Shown one piece after another: positions 45,910 to 56,092 of a stretch of 64,000 nt of DNA. The stretch comes from Halorubrum rubrum (GTDB lineage Archaea; Halobacteriota; Halobacteria; Halobacteriales; Haloferacaceae), in NCBI RefSeq assembly GCF_024494685.1, contig NZ_JANHDM010000002.1:248001-312000 (forward strand). The letters run 5' to 3'. Both the position numbers and the translations under genes were made by a program. The first letter of the stretch is position 1, and every line of letters starts with the position of its first letter. A model generated the notes under the pieces. The model was given only the letters and a program-made list of their open reading frames with translations, did not search any database and had not been told where the DNA came from.

Positions 45910-46884
45910 TCAGCGCAACCGACCCACGTCGCCGAGGATCGCGCTCGCCGTCTCGGGGCCGCCGGCGCCGCGCCCGGAGATGTTGAGCCTCCCCGCGTGC
46001 GTGGTCTCGATCTGAACGATGTTCTGCGTGCCCGAGACCGCGAGCGTCCCGTTCTCGTGGACGAGCCGCGGGGCGACGCGAACCGTCTCGCCGGTCGCCT
46101 CGCCGATCAGCCGGACCGTCCGGCCGTCCTCGGCGGCGAGCCGGAGGACCGATCCGGGCACGTCGCGGATCCCCTCGACGGACGCGTCCGCGAGCGAGAA
46201 CTCCCGCGCGTCCGCCGGGTCGTCCGCCCCGCCGAACGAGAGCACGTTCGCGAGGATGACGCACTTGAGCGCCGCGTCGGTCCCGTCGACGTCGAAGGAG
46301 GGGTCCGCCTCCGCGACGCCGAGGTCCTGCGCCTCCGAGAGCACGTGGTCGTAGTCGAGCCCCTCCGCGGCCATCCGCGTGAGGATGAAGTTCGCGGTCC
46401 CGTTGAGCACGCCCCGCACCGCGGTGACGTGGCCCGGTTCGATGTCCTCGACCGTCGACACCGCCGGGATCGCTCCGCCGACGGTCGCCTCGAAGCGCAC
46501 GTCGCCGGCGCTGTCGGCGGCGAGCGCCTGGACGTCGCCGTACCGCTCCGCGACCGGCCCCTTGTTCGCCAGTACGACGTGGCGGTCCCGCTCCAGGGCG
46601 GTCCGGACGTGTGAGAAGCCCGGCTCGGCGTCGCCGAGCGTCGTGGGCGTCGCCTCCACGAGGACGTCGTAGTCGGCCGCGAGCGCGTCCGCCGGGTCGG
46701 CGTCGCCGACGATCCCGCGTTCGGCCTTGCGGGTCACGACCGCTTCGGCGTCGACGCTGCCGGAAGAGTCCGCGACGACCGCGCTCGAGGAGTCCGCGAC
46801 CGCGACGACCTCGTGGCCGTGCTCGCCGGCCAGCTCGACGACGGAGCGCCCGACCGCGCCCGCGCCGACGACGGCGAGTCTCAC
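45910..46884 (-). CDS. hom: Homoserine dehydrogenase
   Basis: NAD(P)-dependent conversion of aspartate semialdehyde to homoserine, for threonine and methionine synthesis. 324 residues, catalytic part only. The nucleotide-binding site is VVGAGAVGRSVVEL. The catalytic core has VLANKGPVAERYG and ATVGGAIPAVSTVEDI, and the segment GVLNGTANFILTRMA is the family signature. It lacks the C-terminal ACT domain of longer Hom proteins; a separate ACT protein is encoded just upstream with a 4-base overlap, probably supplying feedback regulation. Confidence 0.95.
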   Translation of the reverse strand: MRLAVVGAGAVGRSVVELAGEHGHEVVAVADSSSAVVADSSGSVDAEAVVTRKAERGIVGDADPADALAADYDVLVEATPTTLGDAEPGFSHVRTALERDRHVVLANKGPVAERYGDVQALAADSAGDVRFEATVGGAIPAVSTVEDIEPGHVTAVRGVLNGTANFILTRMAAEGLDYDHVLSEAQDLGVAEADPSFDVDGTDAALKCVILANVLSFGGADDPADAREFSLADASVEGIRDVPGSVLRLAAEDGRTVRLIGEATGETVRVAPRLVHENGTLAVSGTQNIVQIETTHAGRLNISGRGAGGPETASAILGDVGRLR

Positions 46885-47495
46885 GCCTCCACCCCCGCGA
46901 GCGGCGCGACGACGCGAAGCTCCTTCTCGTCGGCGATCTCGCGGACCGCCGCGATCGCCTCCGCCGTCTCGCCCGAGCGCGCCTCCAGCCGAAGCCGAGC
47001 GCTCGAGACCTCCTCGGTCCCCTGCGGGGCCGCGAGCGACACGTCCGCGACCGACGCCGACGCGGACGCCTCGATCCGCGAGAGCGTGTCCGAGAGGTCG
47101 GTGTCGATGAGGTGGCCGAACAGAACGAGGGTGATCTCCTCGGCGTACCGCTCCGTGCCCGCCTGCATCACCGTGATCCCCTCCGCGCGGAGCGCGTCGA
47201 CTATCCCCTCGAAGCGCTCGGTCGTCGCCTCGAAGTCGACCTCGACCGGGATCCGGCCGCGCGGGGTCTTGTTCCCCCGCTCGTGGTAGATCGACAGCAG
47301 GTTGCCGCCGTTGTTCGCGATCGGCTGGAGCGCCGCGAGCAGCTGTCCCGGCTCGTCGACGAGCTCGAGCCGGACCGTGTGGGTCGACGGCGAGGGGTCG
47401 TGACCGCCGTCGGCCGCCGGGTCCGTCTCGCCTTCCGCGTCCGCCGACTCGCCGTCGACCGCCTCCTCGGGCGCGCCGTCGCGGGTGTCGCTCAC
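46881..47495 (-). CDS. ACT-domain protein coupled to homoserine dehydrogenase
   Basis: 204 residues. After an acidic tail, an ACT domain (about 45-115: TVRLELVDEPGQLLAALQPI) is followed by a second beta-alpha-beta region (about 120-204). It probably binds an amino acid, such as threonine, and regulates Hom in trans. The start is GTG at 47495, whose bases overlap the TGA of an upstream 37-codon ORF (GTGA). The stop overlaps the hom start. The three reading frames are therefore translationally linked. Confidence 0.85.
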   Translation of the reverse strand: MSDTRDGAPEEAVDGESADAEGETDPAADGGHDPSPSTHTVRLELVDEPGQLLAALQPIANNGGNLLSIYHERGNKTPRGRIPVEVDFEATTERFEGIVDALRAEGITVMQAGTERYAEEITLVLFGHLIDTDLSDTLSRIEASASASVADVSLAAPQGTEEVSSARLRLEARSGETAEAIAAVREIADEKELRVVAPLAGVEA

Positions 47496-47605
47496 GCGAT
47501 CACCCCCCGCGAACTCGCCGCCGTCAGGCACGTTCCTGTCGGCGCGGAGCGGCCGCTTGCTGGCTCCGTGCCGATGCGCCGAGCGGGAGTCGTGCCCGTC
47601 TGCAT
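47492..47605 (-). CDS. Putative 37-codon leader ORF, threonine-rich, upstream of ACT-hom
   Basis: The ATG at 47605 lies 26-31 bases from the TATA box at 47631-47636, so it is where a leaderless transcript would begin. The ORF encodes MQTGTTPARRIGTEPASG and 19 more residues. Seven of 37 are Thr, the product of the pathway that the operon serves. Its TGA overlaps the GTG of the ACT gene. There is no similarity to any domain. It may be a regulatory leader peptide or only a coupling ORF. GC-rich DNA can produce Thr/Ala/Arg-rich peptides by chance. Confidence 0.5.
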   Translation of the reverse strand: MQTGTTPARRIGTEPASGRSAPTGTCLTAASSRGVIA

Positions 47606-47630
47606 ACCCGAAAGGAGTCGCCGGGATCGG

Positions 47631-47636
47631 TATAAG
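47631..47636 (-). promoter_or_regulatory. TATA box of the leader-ACT-hom operon
   Basis: The coding strand reads GGCTTATACC. It is 26 bases from the leader ORF's ATG but about 136 bases from the ACT gene start. If the ACT gene were the first translated frame, it would have an unusually long untranslated leader. Confidence 0.55.
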
Positions 47637-47739
47637 CCTTCGGCGATGGCAGTCGTTGCCTTCGAGACGTGTGAACACACGTGAACGTGCTCGATACAGG
47701 CGAAGGAGTGAGCGATCGCGGTGGCGCGCCGGTGAGCGG

Positions 47740-48006
47740 GCCGAAGGCTCGCGAACCCGACCGCGAGGGACGCCGCGAACGAAGTGAGCGGCAGCGAGGC
47801 GCTACGCGCCTCTGGCAGCCGGACGTAGTCCGGCGACGAGGCTGGGGAGGCGTGAGGTGCGGGGCTGTGCGGTCGAGTGGGGCTCAAAGGAGCAGCCGCG
47901 AGGACGAAGCACGGCGCAGTAAGCACCGCAGCGAAGGAGCAAAGCGACTGAGCGAGGCGCACAGCAAGCCGCACGAGTCCTCGCGGCTGGGGCTTTGGAG
48001 GTGTTC
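47740..48006 (-). repeat. Dispersed hairpin repeat, long copy B
   Basis: The core (minus strand CCGCACCTCACGCCTCCCCA, at 47843-47862) is preceded on the plus strand by hairpins such as GCCGGACGTAGTCCGGC (47819-47835) and AGGCGCTACGCGCCT. On the other side, a perfect 12-bp inverted repeat, AGCCGCGAGGAC (47894-47905) and GTCCTCGCGGCT (47977-47988), encloses about 70 bases. The end reads GGGGCTTTGGAGGTG. I remember this type of sequence as abundant in Halorubrum intergenic DNA. Together with the leader ORF's promoter and the fusA terminator it fills the noncoding stretch 47606-48208. No protein is encoded. Confidence 0.7.
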
Positions 48007-48114
48007 ACCGCCCCAGCAACGATCCCGTTCTACTCACCCCGATCACCATCGAAACACCCGTTCTACAACCACTCTTCATCGATCAACCGTTTCGGACGGA
48101 GAGACATCTGAAGA

Positions 48115-48200
48115 GGAGGATTTCAACGAAGCCGAGAGAACGGAAACGGTCGAAAAGGGAGAGAGCGAAGAAAACGGAAAAACCGCGATCGGATCCGCCG
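48115..48200 (-). terminator. T-rich terminator region of fusA
   Basis: On the minus strand beyond the fusA stop there are several T tracts (GGTTTTTCCGTTTTCTTCGC, then CCCTTTTCGACCGTTTCCG). They form a strongly pyrimidine-rich run of about 85 bases in otherwise GC-rich DNA. This is consistent with efficient archaeal termination. Confidence 0.6.
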
Positions 48201-48208
48201 ACGTCAGC

Positions 48209-50398
48209 TCAGATGTAGTCGATAGAGCTGGGCAGTTCCAGTTTCATCCCCTTGCGCTCGCGGATCTCCATGATCTTCTCGCGCTGGAGGTTGTCCACGA
48301 GCACGCGGAAGCCCGCGTTCTCCGTGTTCCAGGAGGCGCGGCCCTCGGTGGCCGAGCGGATGTCGGAGGAGAACCCGATCATCTCCTCGACGGGCGCGAT
48401 GCCCTCGACGACCATGAGGTCGCCCTCCTGATACATGTCGTCGACGCGGCCGCGGCGGCCCTGGATCTCGCCGGAGGCGGCACCCATGTGCTCGCTGGGC
48501 ACGTCGATCCGGACGTCCTGGATCGGCTCCAGCAGGCGCACCTCGCCGTCGATCAGCGCGCGGTGGACCGCGTCGCGGACGGCGGGAATGACCTGTGCGG
48601 GACCGCGGTGGATGGTGTCCTCGTGGAGCTTCGCGTCGTGGAGGCGGAACAGCGACCCCTGGACCGGCTCGGCGGCCAGCGGGCCGTCGTCGAGCGCTTC
48701 CTGGAGCCCCTCCAAGACGAGCTCCATCGTCTCGTTGAGGTGCTGGATCCCCTTCGTGTCGTCGATGAGGATGTTCGTCCGGTGGATATCCTCGACGTTC
48801 TGGGAGGTGTCCTTGTCCATGCCGGCCTCCTGGAGCGCCTCGCGGCGCTCCAGCTCGGGCATGTCCATCGAGACCTCGCCGAGCTGGATGGCGTCGACGA
48901 TCTCCTGGGCCATCGGCTCGACCGTGAGGTAGAACTTGTTGTGGCGGTTCGGCGAGACGCCCTCGACCTCGCGGGACGCCTCCTGGGGCTGCTCGCGGTA
49001 GACGACGATCGGCTCGCCGGTGATGACCGGAATGCCCTGGTTGTCGCGGATCCGCTGGGTGATCACTTCGAGGTGGAGCTCGCCCTGCCCGCTGATGAGG
49101 TGCTCGCCCGTGTCCTCGTTGATCTCGATCTGGATCGTCGGGTCCTCCTTGGCGACCTGCTGGAGCGTCTCGATGAGCTTCGGCAGGTCGTCCATGTTCT
49201 GCGCCTCGACGGACTTCGTGATGACCGGCTCGGAGATGTGCTCGATCGACTCGAACGGCGTCATCTCCACGGAGGAGACGGTGGAGCCCGCGATGGCGTC
49301 ACGCAGCCCGGTGACCGAGGCGATGTTCCCGGCCGGGACGTGCTCCACCTCCTCGCGCTCCGATCCCATGAAGAGGCCGACGCTCTGAATGCGGTTCTTG
49401 CCCGCCGTGCCGGAGACGTACAGCTCCTGGCCCTTCTCGAGCGTGCCGGAGAAGACGCGGCCCGTCGCGATCTCGCCCGCGTGCGGGTCCATCGAGATGT
49501 CGGTGACCATGAAGACGACCTCGCCGTCCTCGTCGACCAGCTGCATCCCCTCGGCCAGGGAGGAGTCCGGGTCGCCGCGCCAGATGCGCGGGACGCGGCG
49601 GGGCTGGGCGTCCACGGGGTTCGGGAAGTGCTCACAGACCATGTCGAGCACGACGTCCGAGAGCGGCGTGCGCTCGTGGAGCTCGTCGCGCTCGTCGTTC
49701 CGCTCGAGCTCCATGATGTCGCCGAAGTCCATGCCGGTCCGCTGCATGGAGGGCATCGAGACGCCCCACTTGTACAGCGCGGAGCCGAACCCGACCGTCC
49801 CCTCCTCGACTGAGACGGTCCAGTCGGTGGGGATGTCGTCCATGTTCTCGGCCATCCCGCGGATGAGTTCGTTGACGTCGGCGATGACGGACATGAGCCG
49901 CTCCTGCATCTCCTGGGGCCCCTCCTGGAGCTCCGAGATGAGGCGGTCGACCTTGTTGATGAACAGCGTCGGCTTCACGCCCTCGCGGAGCGCCTGGCGG
50001 AGCACCGTCTCCGTCTGGGGCATCGCGCCCTCGACGGCGTCGACGACCACGAGCGCACCGTCGACCGCGCGCATCGCGCGGGTGACGTCGCCCCCGAAGT
50101 CGACGTGGCCCGGCGTGTCGATGAGGTTGATGAGGTGGTTGGTGTCCTCGTACTCGTGAGTCATCGAGACGTTCGCCGCGTCGATGGTGATTCCCCGCTC
50201 CTGCTCGTCCTCCTTCGTGTCCATCGCGAGCTGCTCGCCCGCGGTGTCCTGGGAGATCATGCCCGCACCCGCCAGCAGGTTGTCGGAGAGCGTCGTCTTC
50301 CCGTGGTCGACGTGGGCGGCGATGGCGATGTTCCGGATGTGCTCCGGATTGTCCATCAGCCGCTCGCACTCTTGAACGATCTTCTTGCGTCGGCCCAT
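48209..50398 (-). CDS. fusA: Translation elongation factor EF-2
   Basis: Ribosomal translocase GTPase, 729 residues without an intein. The G1 motif [10 protein letters not shown] is near residue 27, G3 DTPGHVDFG and G4 FINKVDRL. The segment [14 protein letters not shown] near residue 600 contains the His expected to become diphthamide. The C-terminal domain ends [10 protein letters not shown]. The ATG at 50398 ([10 protein letters not shown]) is preferred to an upstream in-frame codon; CCTTTTGACC sits about 27-33 bases before it. Confidence 0.98.
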   Translation of the reverse strand: MGRRKKIVQECERLMDNPEHIRNIAIAAHVDHGKTTLSDNLLAGAGMISQDTAGEQLAMDTKEDEQERGITIDAANVSMTHEYEDTNHLINLIDTPGHVDFGGDVTRAMRAVDGALVVVDAVEGAMPQTETVLRQALREGVKPTLFINKVDRLISELQEGPQEMQERLMSVIADVNELIRGMAENMDDIPTDWTVSVEEGTVGFGSALYKWGVSMPSMQRTGMDFGDIMELERNDERDELHERTPLSDVVLDMVCEHFPNPVDAQPRRVPRIWRGDPDSSLAEGMQLVDEDGEVVFMVTDISMDPHAGEIATGRVFSGTLEKGQELYVSGTAGKNRIQSVGLFMGSEREEVEHVPAGNIASVTGLRDAIAGSTVSSVEMTPFESIEHISEPVITKSVEAQNMDDLPKLIETLQQVAKEDPTIQIEINEDTGEHLISGQGELHLEVITQRIRDNQGIPVITGEPIVVYREQPQEASREVEGVSPNRHNKFYLTVEPMAQEIVDAIQLGEVSMDMPELERREALQEAGMDKDTSQNVEDIHRTNILIDDTKGIQHLNETMELVLEGLQEALDDGPLAAEPVQGSLFRLHDAKLHEDTIHRGPAQVIPAVRDAVHRALIDGEVRLLEPIQDVRIDVPSEHMGAASGEIQGRRGRVDDMYQEGDLMVVEGIAPVEEMIGFSSDIRSATEGRASWNTENAGFRVLVDNLQREKIMEIRERKGMKLELPSSIDYI

Positions 50399-50586
50399 TA
50401 TACCGCGTGTTACCGCCAGCAGGGTCAAAAGGGTAGTGTTTCTCCGCGACCGTTTCGCCGGGGATCACCCCGGATCGCCGCCGATTTCGTGTCGATCGGT
50501 CGCACGATCGATCGGGTCTCGACCCGCGGAGCCGGTCGCCGATCCACGGCGGACGGATTTAAGTAACAGGTCGGGAACGGAGACAC

Positions 50587-51234
50587 ATGAACGAGACGCT
50601 CTCACGGATCGTCGACAGCGGCGTCGTCGCGGTGTTGCGTGGAGTCCCGGCCGACCAGCTCATCGGGATCGCGGAGGCGCTCCGCGAGGGCGGCGTCACC
50701 GCCGTCGAGATCACCGCCGACACGCCGGGCGTCGCCGACCTGATCGAGGACGTCTCCGGCTCCTTCGACGACGACGAGGTGGTGATCGGCACCGGCACCG
50801 TCCTCGACAGCGAGACCGCCAGAACCACCCTGATGGCCGGCGCGGAGTTCGTCGTCTCGCCGAGCCTCCACGAGGACGTCATCGAGACGTGTAACCGCTA
50901 CGGGGCCGTGAGCGCGCCCGGCGTCATGACGCCGACGGAGGCGGTCCGCGGCTACGAGGCCGGCGCGGACTTCGTGAAGGTGTTCCCCGCGAAGACCGTC
51001 GGTCCGGCCCACATCGGCGCGATGAAGGGGCCGCTCGGGCAGATCCCGATGATGCCGACCGGCGGCGTCGGCCCCGACAACGCCGCCGACTTCGTGGAGG
51101 CCGGCGCGTTCGCCGTCGGCGCGGGGGGCGCGCTCGTCGACTACGACGCGGCCGAACGCGGGGAGTACGAGGAGATCACGGAGGCGGCCCGCGAGTTCAC
51201 GCGGATCGTCGAGGAGGCGCGCGCGGACGGGTAG
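50587..51234 (+). CDS. KDPG/KHG aldolase
   Basis: Class I aldolase that splits 2-keto-3-deoxy-6-phosphogluconate to pyruvate and glyceraldehyde 3-phosphate. This is the last specific step of the haloarchaeal semi-phosphorylative Entner-Doudoroff pathway. 215 residues. The catalytic Glu is in GVTAVEITADTPG and the Schiff-base Lys in GADFVKVFPAKTVG. The phosphate-binding loop is MMPTGGVGPDN. TATA box ATTTAAGT at 50557-50564 fits the ATG. Confidence 0.93.
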   Translation: MNETLSRIVDSGVVAVLRGVPADQLIGIAEALREGGVTAVEITADTPGVADLIEDVSGSFDDDEVVIGTGTVLDSETARTTLMAGAEFVVSPSLHEDVIETCNRYGAVSAPGVMTPTEAVRGYEAGADFVKVFPAKTVGPAHIGAMKGPLGQIPMMPTGGVGPDNAADFVEAGAFAVGAGGALVDYDAAERGEYEEITEAAREFTRIVEEARADG

Positions 51235-51336
51235 AGAGCGGAAGAGAAGAGAGCGAGAGTCCCGATCGGCGCGTACCCGTGTGACTACCGCGACCGGAAC
51301 GCTTTCGGAGCCGTCGCCGGACACCTCCATCCGTCG

Positions 51337-51642
51337 ATGATCGTACTCCACGCGGTCTTCCCGATCGAGCAGGACCGGCTCGACGAGGCGCTCGATCACG
51401 CGAGGACCCTCGTCGAGGAGTCGAACCGGGAGGACGGGACGATAGAGTACCGGGCGGCGACCGACGTCGAGGACGGGACCACGCTCCGCTTCTTCGAGCA
51501 GTACGAGGACGCGGCGGCGTTCGAGGCCCACACGGAGACCGACCACTTCCGGGCGTTCGAGGCGGCGCTCCCGGACCTGCTCGCCGGCGAACCGGAGGTA
51601 CGCCGGTTCGACGTGGAGTCAGCGGCGGAGCTCGACCTCTGA
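51337..51642 (+). CDS. ABM-domain protein, putative quinol monooxygenase
   Basis: 101 residues with the dimeric ferredoxin-like ABM fold: VLHAVFPIEQDRLDEALDHA, then EYRAATDVEDGTTLRFFEQY and FEAHTETDHFRAFEAALPDL. Similar proteins (YgiN type) oxidise quinols or protect against reactive quinones, but many have no known substrate. Confidence 0.85.
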   Translation: MIVLHAVFPIEQDRLDEALDHARTLVEESNREDGTIEYRAATDVEDGTTLRFFEQYEDAAAFEAHTETDHFRAFEAALPDLLAGEPEVRRFDVESAAELDL

Positions 51643-51687
51643 AGGACCGGCGAAACTGGTTTCAGGTAACTGTCGATCGAGTACCCT

Positions 51688-51930
51688 TCACACGACCTGC
51701 TCGCCGTCGTCGTCGTACACAGCGATGGCGTCGACGGGGCAGACCCGCGCAGCGAACTTCGCGTCGAGCTCCTCGCCCTCTGGGACGTCGACGACGAACA
51801 CGTCCTCGTCCGCCTCCTCGCCCCCGACGAGGTCGGCCTTCCCGTCGTTCAGATCCTTCTCGAAGCCGTCCCACTCGGCGACACACTGGTACATCCCGAT
51901 ACAGGTGTCCCGATCGAACTCGACGCGCAT
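51688..51930 (-). CDS. Three-cysteine ferredoxin
   Basis: 80 residues. Cys10 and Cys16 lie in DTCIGMYQCVAE and Cys64-Pro in RVCPVDAIAVYDD. Three cysteines, with none at the usual middle position, indicate a [3Fe-4S] cluster, or a [4Fe-4S] cluster with a non-Cys ligand, as in ferredoxins that serve cytochrome P450s. The region between is an acidic halophilic expansion (DGKADLVGGEEADEDVFV). No redox partner gene is adjacent. Confidence 0.88.
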   Translation of the reverse strand: MRVEFDRDTCIGMYQCVAEWDGFEKDLNDGKADLVGGEEADEDVFVVDVPEGEELDAKFAARVCPVDAIAVYDDDGEQVV

Positions 51931-52055
51931 ACGCCGGCTACGCGAGGCGGGTACAAAGCGGTGGCGGCGGGCACACGGGACGGTCGCTCACCGGCGATCG
52001 GCTTCGCCGGTCGCGGCCGGTGGTTTAACTGCCCGACGTGCGGACCGATCGGTAC

Positions 52056-52310
52056 ATGACCGCAGTCTGGCTCGTCGACCGGCAGTTCGACTCGAAGGGG
52101 CTCGTCCGGCTGACGTACGCGACCGAGGACGGCGAGCGCGTCCACACCAAGGAGCTGGCCGAACAGCGGCTGGTCACGGGCGGCGGGGTGACCGCCGGCC
52201 GCGACGTCGACGAGGACGCGCTCGGGGAGGCTCCCGCCGACGAGGTGGAGCGGTTCGCCGCGGAGGCGTCGCGGATGGCCGCCGAACACGACCTCGACGA
52301 CACGGTGTGA
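52056..52310 (+). CDS. Small haloarchaeal protein, intact paralogue of the 43-kb pseudogene
   Basis: 84 residues: a beta segment (VWLVDRQFDSKGLVRLTYAT) followed by an acidic helix-rich tail (ADEVERFAAEASRMAAEHDL). Function is unknown. The start ATG at 52056 is preferred to GTG 52038 because TTTAACT at 52024-52030 is 26-32 bases upstream. It shares about half of its N-terminal 30 positions with the frameshifted copy at 43168-43439. Confidence 0.8.
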   Translation: MTAVWLVDRQFDSKGLVRLTYATEDGERVHTKELAEQRLVTGGGVTAGRDVDEDALGEAPADEVERFAAEASRMAAEHDLDDTV

Positions 52311-52403
52311 GCGGTCCGGCGGCGTCCGGTCGTGATCGGCCGGGTCACTCCCCGACCCGCCGACGCGGGGAACCTATTTCCGAACACCGGGCGACGAACG
52401 ACC

Positions 52404-52610
52404 ATGAGCGACGCGCGGGACGGAAGGACCATCCCCGTGAACCACGCGGTGTCGGTCGTCGTCTCGGCGGGCGCGGTCGGCGGGGCGGTCGGGTACCTGT
52501 TCACCGTTCACCTCCTCGAGCCGGCCGCGTCCGAACTCGAGGCCGTGTGGCTCACCACGGTCGCGTTCGCCGTCGTCGGGCTGTACGTGTGGGGCTTCCT
52601 TCGGTCGTAG
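52404..52610 (+). CDS. Two-TM small membrane protein
   Basis: 68 residues with two hydrophobic helices ([17 protein letters not shown], about 17-33, and [18 protein letters not shown], about 49-66) joined by a short acidic loop. I recognise no family. It has the acidic N-terminus usual for haloarchaeal cytoplasmic tails. The in-frame extension upstream of 52404 has no supporting promoter. Confidence 0.7.
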   Translation: MSDARDGRTIPVNHAVSVVVSAGAVGGAVGYLFTVHLLEPAASELEAVWLTTVAFAVVGLYVWGFLRS

Positions 52611-52710
52611 GCCCCTGGTCCGTTCGCTCCGGCGAGCCGCCGGTTCATCCCGATGTCGGACCGAATATCGCGGAAGCCACGGATGCTGTCGTCGGCGACC
52701 GCATCCCGCC

Positions 52711-52830
52711 CCGCACCTCACGTCCCCAACCTCGCATCGACCGCGCCGCCGGAAACCGCTCGGCGGCGCGGCCGCTGCTCCCTCGCACGCGTTCCTCGGG
52801 ACTCCGTCCCTCGTCTCACGCGCGCCGAGC
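52711..52830 (+). repeat. Dispersed hairpin repeat, copy C
   Basis: The core CCGCACCTCACGTCCCCAAC (52711-52730) differs from copy A by small changes. It is followed by a hairpin with 11-bp perfect arms, CCGCGCCGCCG (52741-52751) and CGGCGGCGCGG (52761-52771), then GC-rich sequence with CCCTCGCACGCG and TCCCTCG. It fills most of the 298-base gap before hel308. The rest of the gap holds only that gene's TATA box (TTTAAATC near 52878-52885). Confidence 0.7.
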
Positions 52831-52908
52831 CGCGTGTTCGGGGCGTCGTTCCCGCCCCTCCCGCCCCGTTCCGACGGTTTAAATCGCGTCGGCGACCAAG
52901 GGAGGCCA

Positions 52909-55374
52909 ATGCAACCGACCGCCCTCTCCGGGCTCCCCGCGGGCGTCGGCGAGGCGCTCGAGGCCGAGGGCGTCGCCGACCTGTACCCGCCCCAGGAGGC
53001 CGCCGTCGAGGCGGGCGTCCTCGACGGCGAGAGCCTCGTCGCGGCCGTCCCCACCGCCTCCGGCAAGACGCTGATCGCCGAACTCGCCATGCTGTCGGCG
53101 ATAGAACGCGGCGGCAAGGCGCTGTACATCGTCCCGCTTCGCGCGCTCGCCAGCGAGAAGAAGGCGGAGTTCGAGCGCTGGGAGGATCACGGCGTCACGG
53201 TGGGCGTCTCGACGGGCAACTACGACTCCGACGGCGAGTGGCTCGCGACCCGCGACGTCATCGTCGCCACCTCGGAGAAGGTGGACTCGCTGATCCGCAA
53301 CGGCGCGCCGTGGATCGACGATTTGACCTGCGTCGTGAGCGACGAGGTTCACCTCGTCGACGACGCGAGCCGCGGCCCGACCCTCGAAGTGACGCTCGCG
53401 AAGCTCCGGCAGGTGAATCCCGGCCTCCAGACCGTCGCGCTGTCGGCGACCGTCGGCAACGCCGACGTCATCGCCGAGTGGCTCGACGCCGAACTCGTCG
53501 AGTCGGAGTGGCGGCCGATCGACCTCCGCGTCGGCGTCCACTTCGGCAACGCGATCAACTTCGACGACGGGAGCCAGCGGGAGGTGCCAGTCGACCGCGG
53601 CGAGGAGCAGACCGCGCGACTCGTCGCGGACGCGCTCGACACGGAGGAGGAGGGACAGGGCGGCTCCTCGCTCGTGTTCGTCAACTCCCGGCGGAACGCC
53701 GAGTCGTCGGCGCGGAAGCTCGCGGACGTGACCGGACCGCGGCTCACGGTCGACGAGCGCGACCGGCTCCGCGAGCTGGCCGCGGAGATTCGCGGCGTCT
53801 CCGACACCGACACCTCCGAGGACCTCGCCGACGCGGTCGAGGACGGGTCCGCCTTCCACCACGCCGGGCTCGCGGCCGAACACCGGAGTCTGATCGAGGG
53901 CGCGTTCCGCGACCGACTGATCAAGTGCGTCTCCGCGACGCCGACGCTCGCGGCCGGAGTCAACACCCCCGCACGGCGGGTCGTCGTCCGCGACTGGCGG
54001 CGCTACGACGGCGAGTTCGGCGGAATGAAGCCGCTCGACGTGCTCGAGGTCCACCAGATGTGCGGTCGCGCCGGCCGCCCCGGACTCGACCCGTACGGCG
54101 AGGCGGTGCTGCTCGCGAGCGACGCCGACACCATGGACGAGCTGTTCGACCGGTACGTCTGGGCCGACGCCGAGCCCGTGCGCTCGAAGCTCGCCGCCGA
54201 GCCCGCGCTGCGGACCCACGTGCTCGCGACGGTCGCCTCCGGCTTCGCCTCGACCCGCGGCGGCCTCCTCGAGTTCCTCGAGAACACGCTGTACGCGACC
54301 CAGACCGACGACGCGGGGCGGCTCGCCGCGGTCACGGACAGCGTCCTCGAGTACCTCGCGGCCAACGGCTTCCTCGAGCGCGACCGCGAGGGCGGAACGG
54401 AGTCGCTCTCGGCGACGGGGATCGGCCACACCGTCTCGCGACTCTACCTCGACCCGATGAGCGCGGCGACGATGATCGACGGGCTCCGGGACGTGTGTGC
54501 GGTCGACGACGCGGCGGTCGAGGGGGCGGCCGCCGGAGCGTACGAGCGGTCGGCCGCGGCGGACGCGGCGGACGACGGCGAGGATCCCGGCTTCGGGACG
54601 TACAGCCGGGTCGGTGGCGATGACGGCGGCGAGACCGACGCCGACGATGCCGACGTCGATGCCGCCGGCGATCCCGCATCCGACATCACCCCGCTCGGGC
54701 TGTATCACCTGGTGAGCAGAACGCCGGACATGTACGAGCTCTACCTGAAATCGGGGGACCGCGAGACGTACACCGAGATCTGCTACGAGCGCGAGGCGGA
54801 GTTCCTCGGCGACGTGCCCTCCGAGTACGAGGACGTCCGCTTCGAGGACTGGCTCGCGGCGCTGAAGACCGCCCGGCTGCTCGAGGACTGGGCCGACGAG
54901 GTCGACGAGGACCGGATCGCCGAGCGCTACGGCGTCGGTCCCGGCGACATCCGCGGGAAGGTCGACACCGCGGAGTGGCTGTTGCGCGCGGCCGAGACGC
55001 TCGCGGCCGACGTGGACGGTGTCGACGGCGACGCGGTCCTCGCGGTCCGACGGGCCAGAAAGCGGGTCGAGTACGGCGTCCGCGAGCAGCTGCTCGACCT
55101 GGCCGGCGTGCGCGACGTCGGTCGCAAGCGCGCTCGCCGGCTGTACGAGGCGGGCGTGGAGACCCGCGCCGACCTCCGAGAGGCGGACAAGGGCGTCGTG
55201 CTCGGCGCGCTCCGCGGCCGCGAGCGGACCGCGGAGCGGATCCTCGAACACGCCGGGCGCGAGGACCCCTCGATGGACGGGATCGACGCGGACCGGTCCG
55301 CCTCCGCGGCCGCGACCGCCGGGAGCGGCGACGGCGACGACGAGGGGCAGGCCAGCCTCGGTGACTTCCGATGA
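52909..55374 (+). CDS. hel308: Hel308-type DNA helicase
   Basis: Superfamily 2, Ski2-like 3'-5' helicase acting at stalled replication forks. 821 residues. Motif I is AVPTASGKT (near residue 47), [22 protein letters not shown] and [16 protein letters not shown]. An acidic insert (about 530-590, [12 protein letters not shown] region) is a halophilic addition. A helix-hairpin-helix ([20 protein letters not shown]) and the PIP-like end QASLGDFR follow. The start at 52909 fits a TTTAAATC TATA box. It overlaps cgi121 by 4 bases. Confidence 0.95.
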   Translation: MQPTALSGLPAGVGEALEAEGVADLYPPQEAAVEAGVLDGESLVAAVPTASGKTLIAELAMLSAIERGGKALYIVPLRALASEKKAEFERWEDHGVTVGVSTGNYDSDGEWLATRDVIVATSEKVDSLIRNGAPWIDDLTCVVSDEVHLVDDASRGPTLEVTLAKLRQVNPGLQTVALSATVGNADVIAEWLDAELVESEWRPIDLRVGVHFGNAINFDDGSQREVPVDRGEEQTARLVADALDTEEEGQGGSSLVFVNSRRNAESSARKLADVTGPRLTVDERDRLRELAAEIRGVSDTDTSEDLADAVEDGSAFHHAGLAAEHRSLIEGAFRDRLIKCVSATPTLAAGVNTPARRVVVRDWRRYDGEFGGMKPLDVLEVHQMCGRAGRPGLDPYGEAVLLASDADTMDELFDRYVWADAEPVRSKLAAEPALRTHVLATVASGFASTRGGLLEFLENTLYATQTDDAGRLAAVTDSVLEYLAANGFLERDREGGTESLSATGIGHTVSRLYLDPMSAATMIDGLRDVCAVDDAAVEGAAAGAYERSAAADAADDGEDPGFGTYSRVGGDDGGETDADDADVDAAGDPASDITPLGLYHLVSRTPDMYELYLKSGDRETYTEICYEREAEFLGDVPSEYEDVRFEDWLAALKTARLLEDWADEVDEDRIAERYGVGPGDIRGKVDTAEWLLRAAETLAADVDGVDGDAVLAVRRARKRVEYGVREQLLDLAGVRDVGRKRARRLYEAGVETRADLREADKGVVLGALRGRERTAERILEHAGREDPSMDGIDADRSASAAATAGSGDGDDEGQASLGDFR

Positions 55375-56027
55375 CCGGCTCCGGCGATCCGGTCGACTCC
55401 GACGCTCCAACCGACTCCGGCGGCTCGGTCCGCGACCTCGACCCCGCGACGACGCCGAACCACCCCGCGCCGCGTCCGGAGACCCGCCTCGTCGAGGGGG
55501 TCCTCGTCGTCGACGACCTCGACGCGTTCCTGGCCGACCTCGAGGCGATCCGCGAGGAGACGGGCGCGGTCGTCCAGGCGTTCGACGCCGACCGCGTCGT
55601 CGACGCCGCGCACCTCCGGCTCGCGACGCGCCTCGCCGCCCGATCGATCGCGCGCGGCGAGGCGGTCGCGCGCGATCCCGCGGTCGAGATACTGGTGTAC
55701 GCCGCGGGTCGGCGACAGATCGACCGCGCGCTCGACCTCGGCGTCTCGCCGGGCGAGCGACGGGCCGCCCTCGTGGTCGCCGACTTCGGCGACGTCACCG
55801 GCGCGGATGGCGAGGACGACGACGCCCACCCGCCAGCGGACCTCGAGTCGGCCGTCGCGTCGGTCGAGGATCTCCTCTCGGCGGGGCCGGAGCCGACGCT
55901 CGGCGCGTTCGACGAGGAGGCGGTCCGCGACTACTACGGGGTCACCGACCGCGAACTCGACGCGACCGTCGGCGACCTCCCCGACGTCGTCCGCGAACGC
56001 GTCGCGCTGCTCGACGTCGAGAAGTGA
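55371..56027 (+). CDS. cgi121: KEOPS complex subunit Cgi121
   Basis: 218 residues. KEOPS makes the t6A37 modification of tRNA; Cgi121 binds tRNA and the Bud32 kinase. Family features are [20 protein letters not shown], then [20 protein letters not shown] and the core [20 protein letters not shown]. The acidic Pro-rich N-terminus (about 40 residues) and the insert near 140-155 are halophilic extras. Coupling to hel308 by ATGA overlap recurs in Euryarchaeota as far as I recall. Confidence 0.9.
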   Translation: MTGSGDPVDSDAPTDSGGSVRDLDPATTPNHPAPRPETRLVEGVLVVDDLDAFLADLEAIREETGAVVQAFDADRVVDAAHLRLATRLAARSIARGEAVARDPAVEILVYAAGRRQIDRALDLGVSPGERRAALVVADFGDVTGADGEDDDAHPPADLESAVASVEDLLSAGPEPTLGAFDEEAVRDYYGVTDRELDATVGDLPDVVRERVALLDVEK

Positions 56028-56092
56028 CCGACGGACGGCGCGATGCCGCGGCTCTCGACCGCGAGGTGGGTCCGGTCGTCACGCCAAACGTA

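Noticed and set aside
47681-49813. 710-codon plus-strand frame opposite fusA
   Set aside because: Antisense shadow that runs from the dispersed repeat through the EF-2 gene. EF-2 is unambiguous in the other strand.
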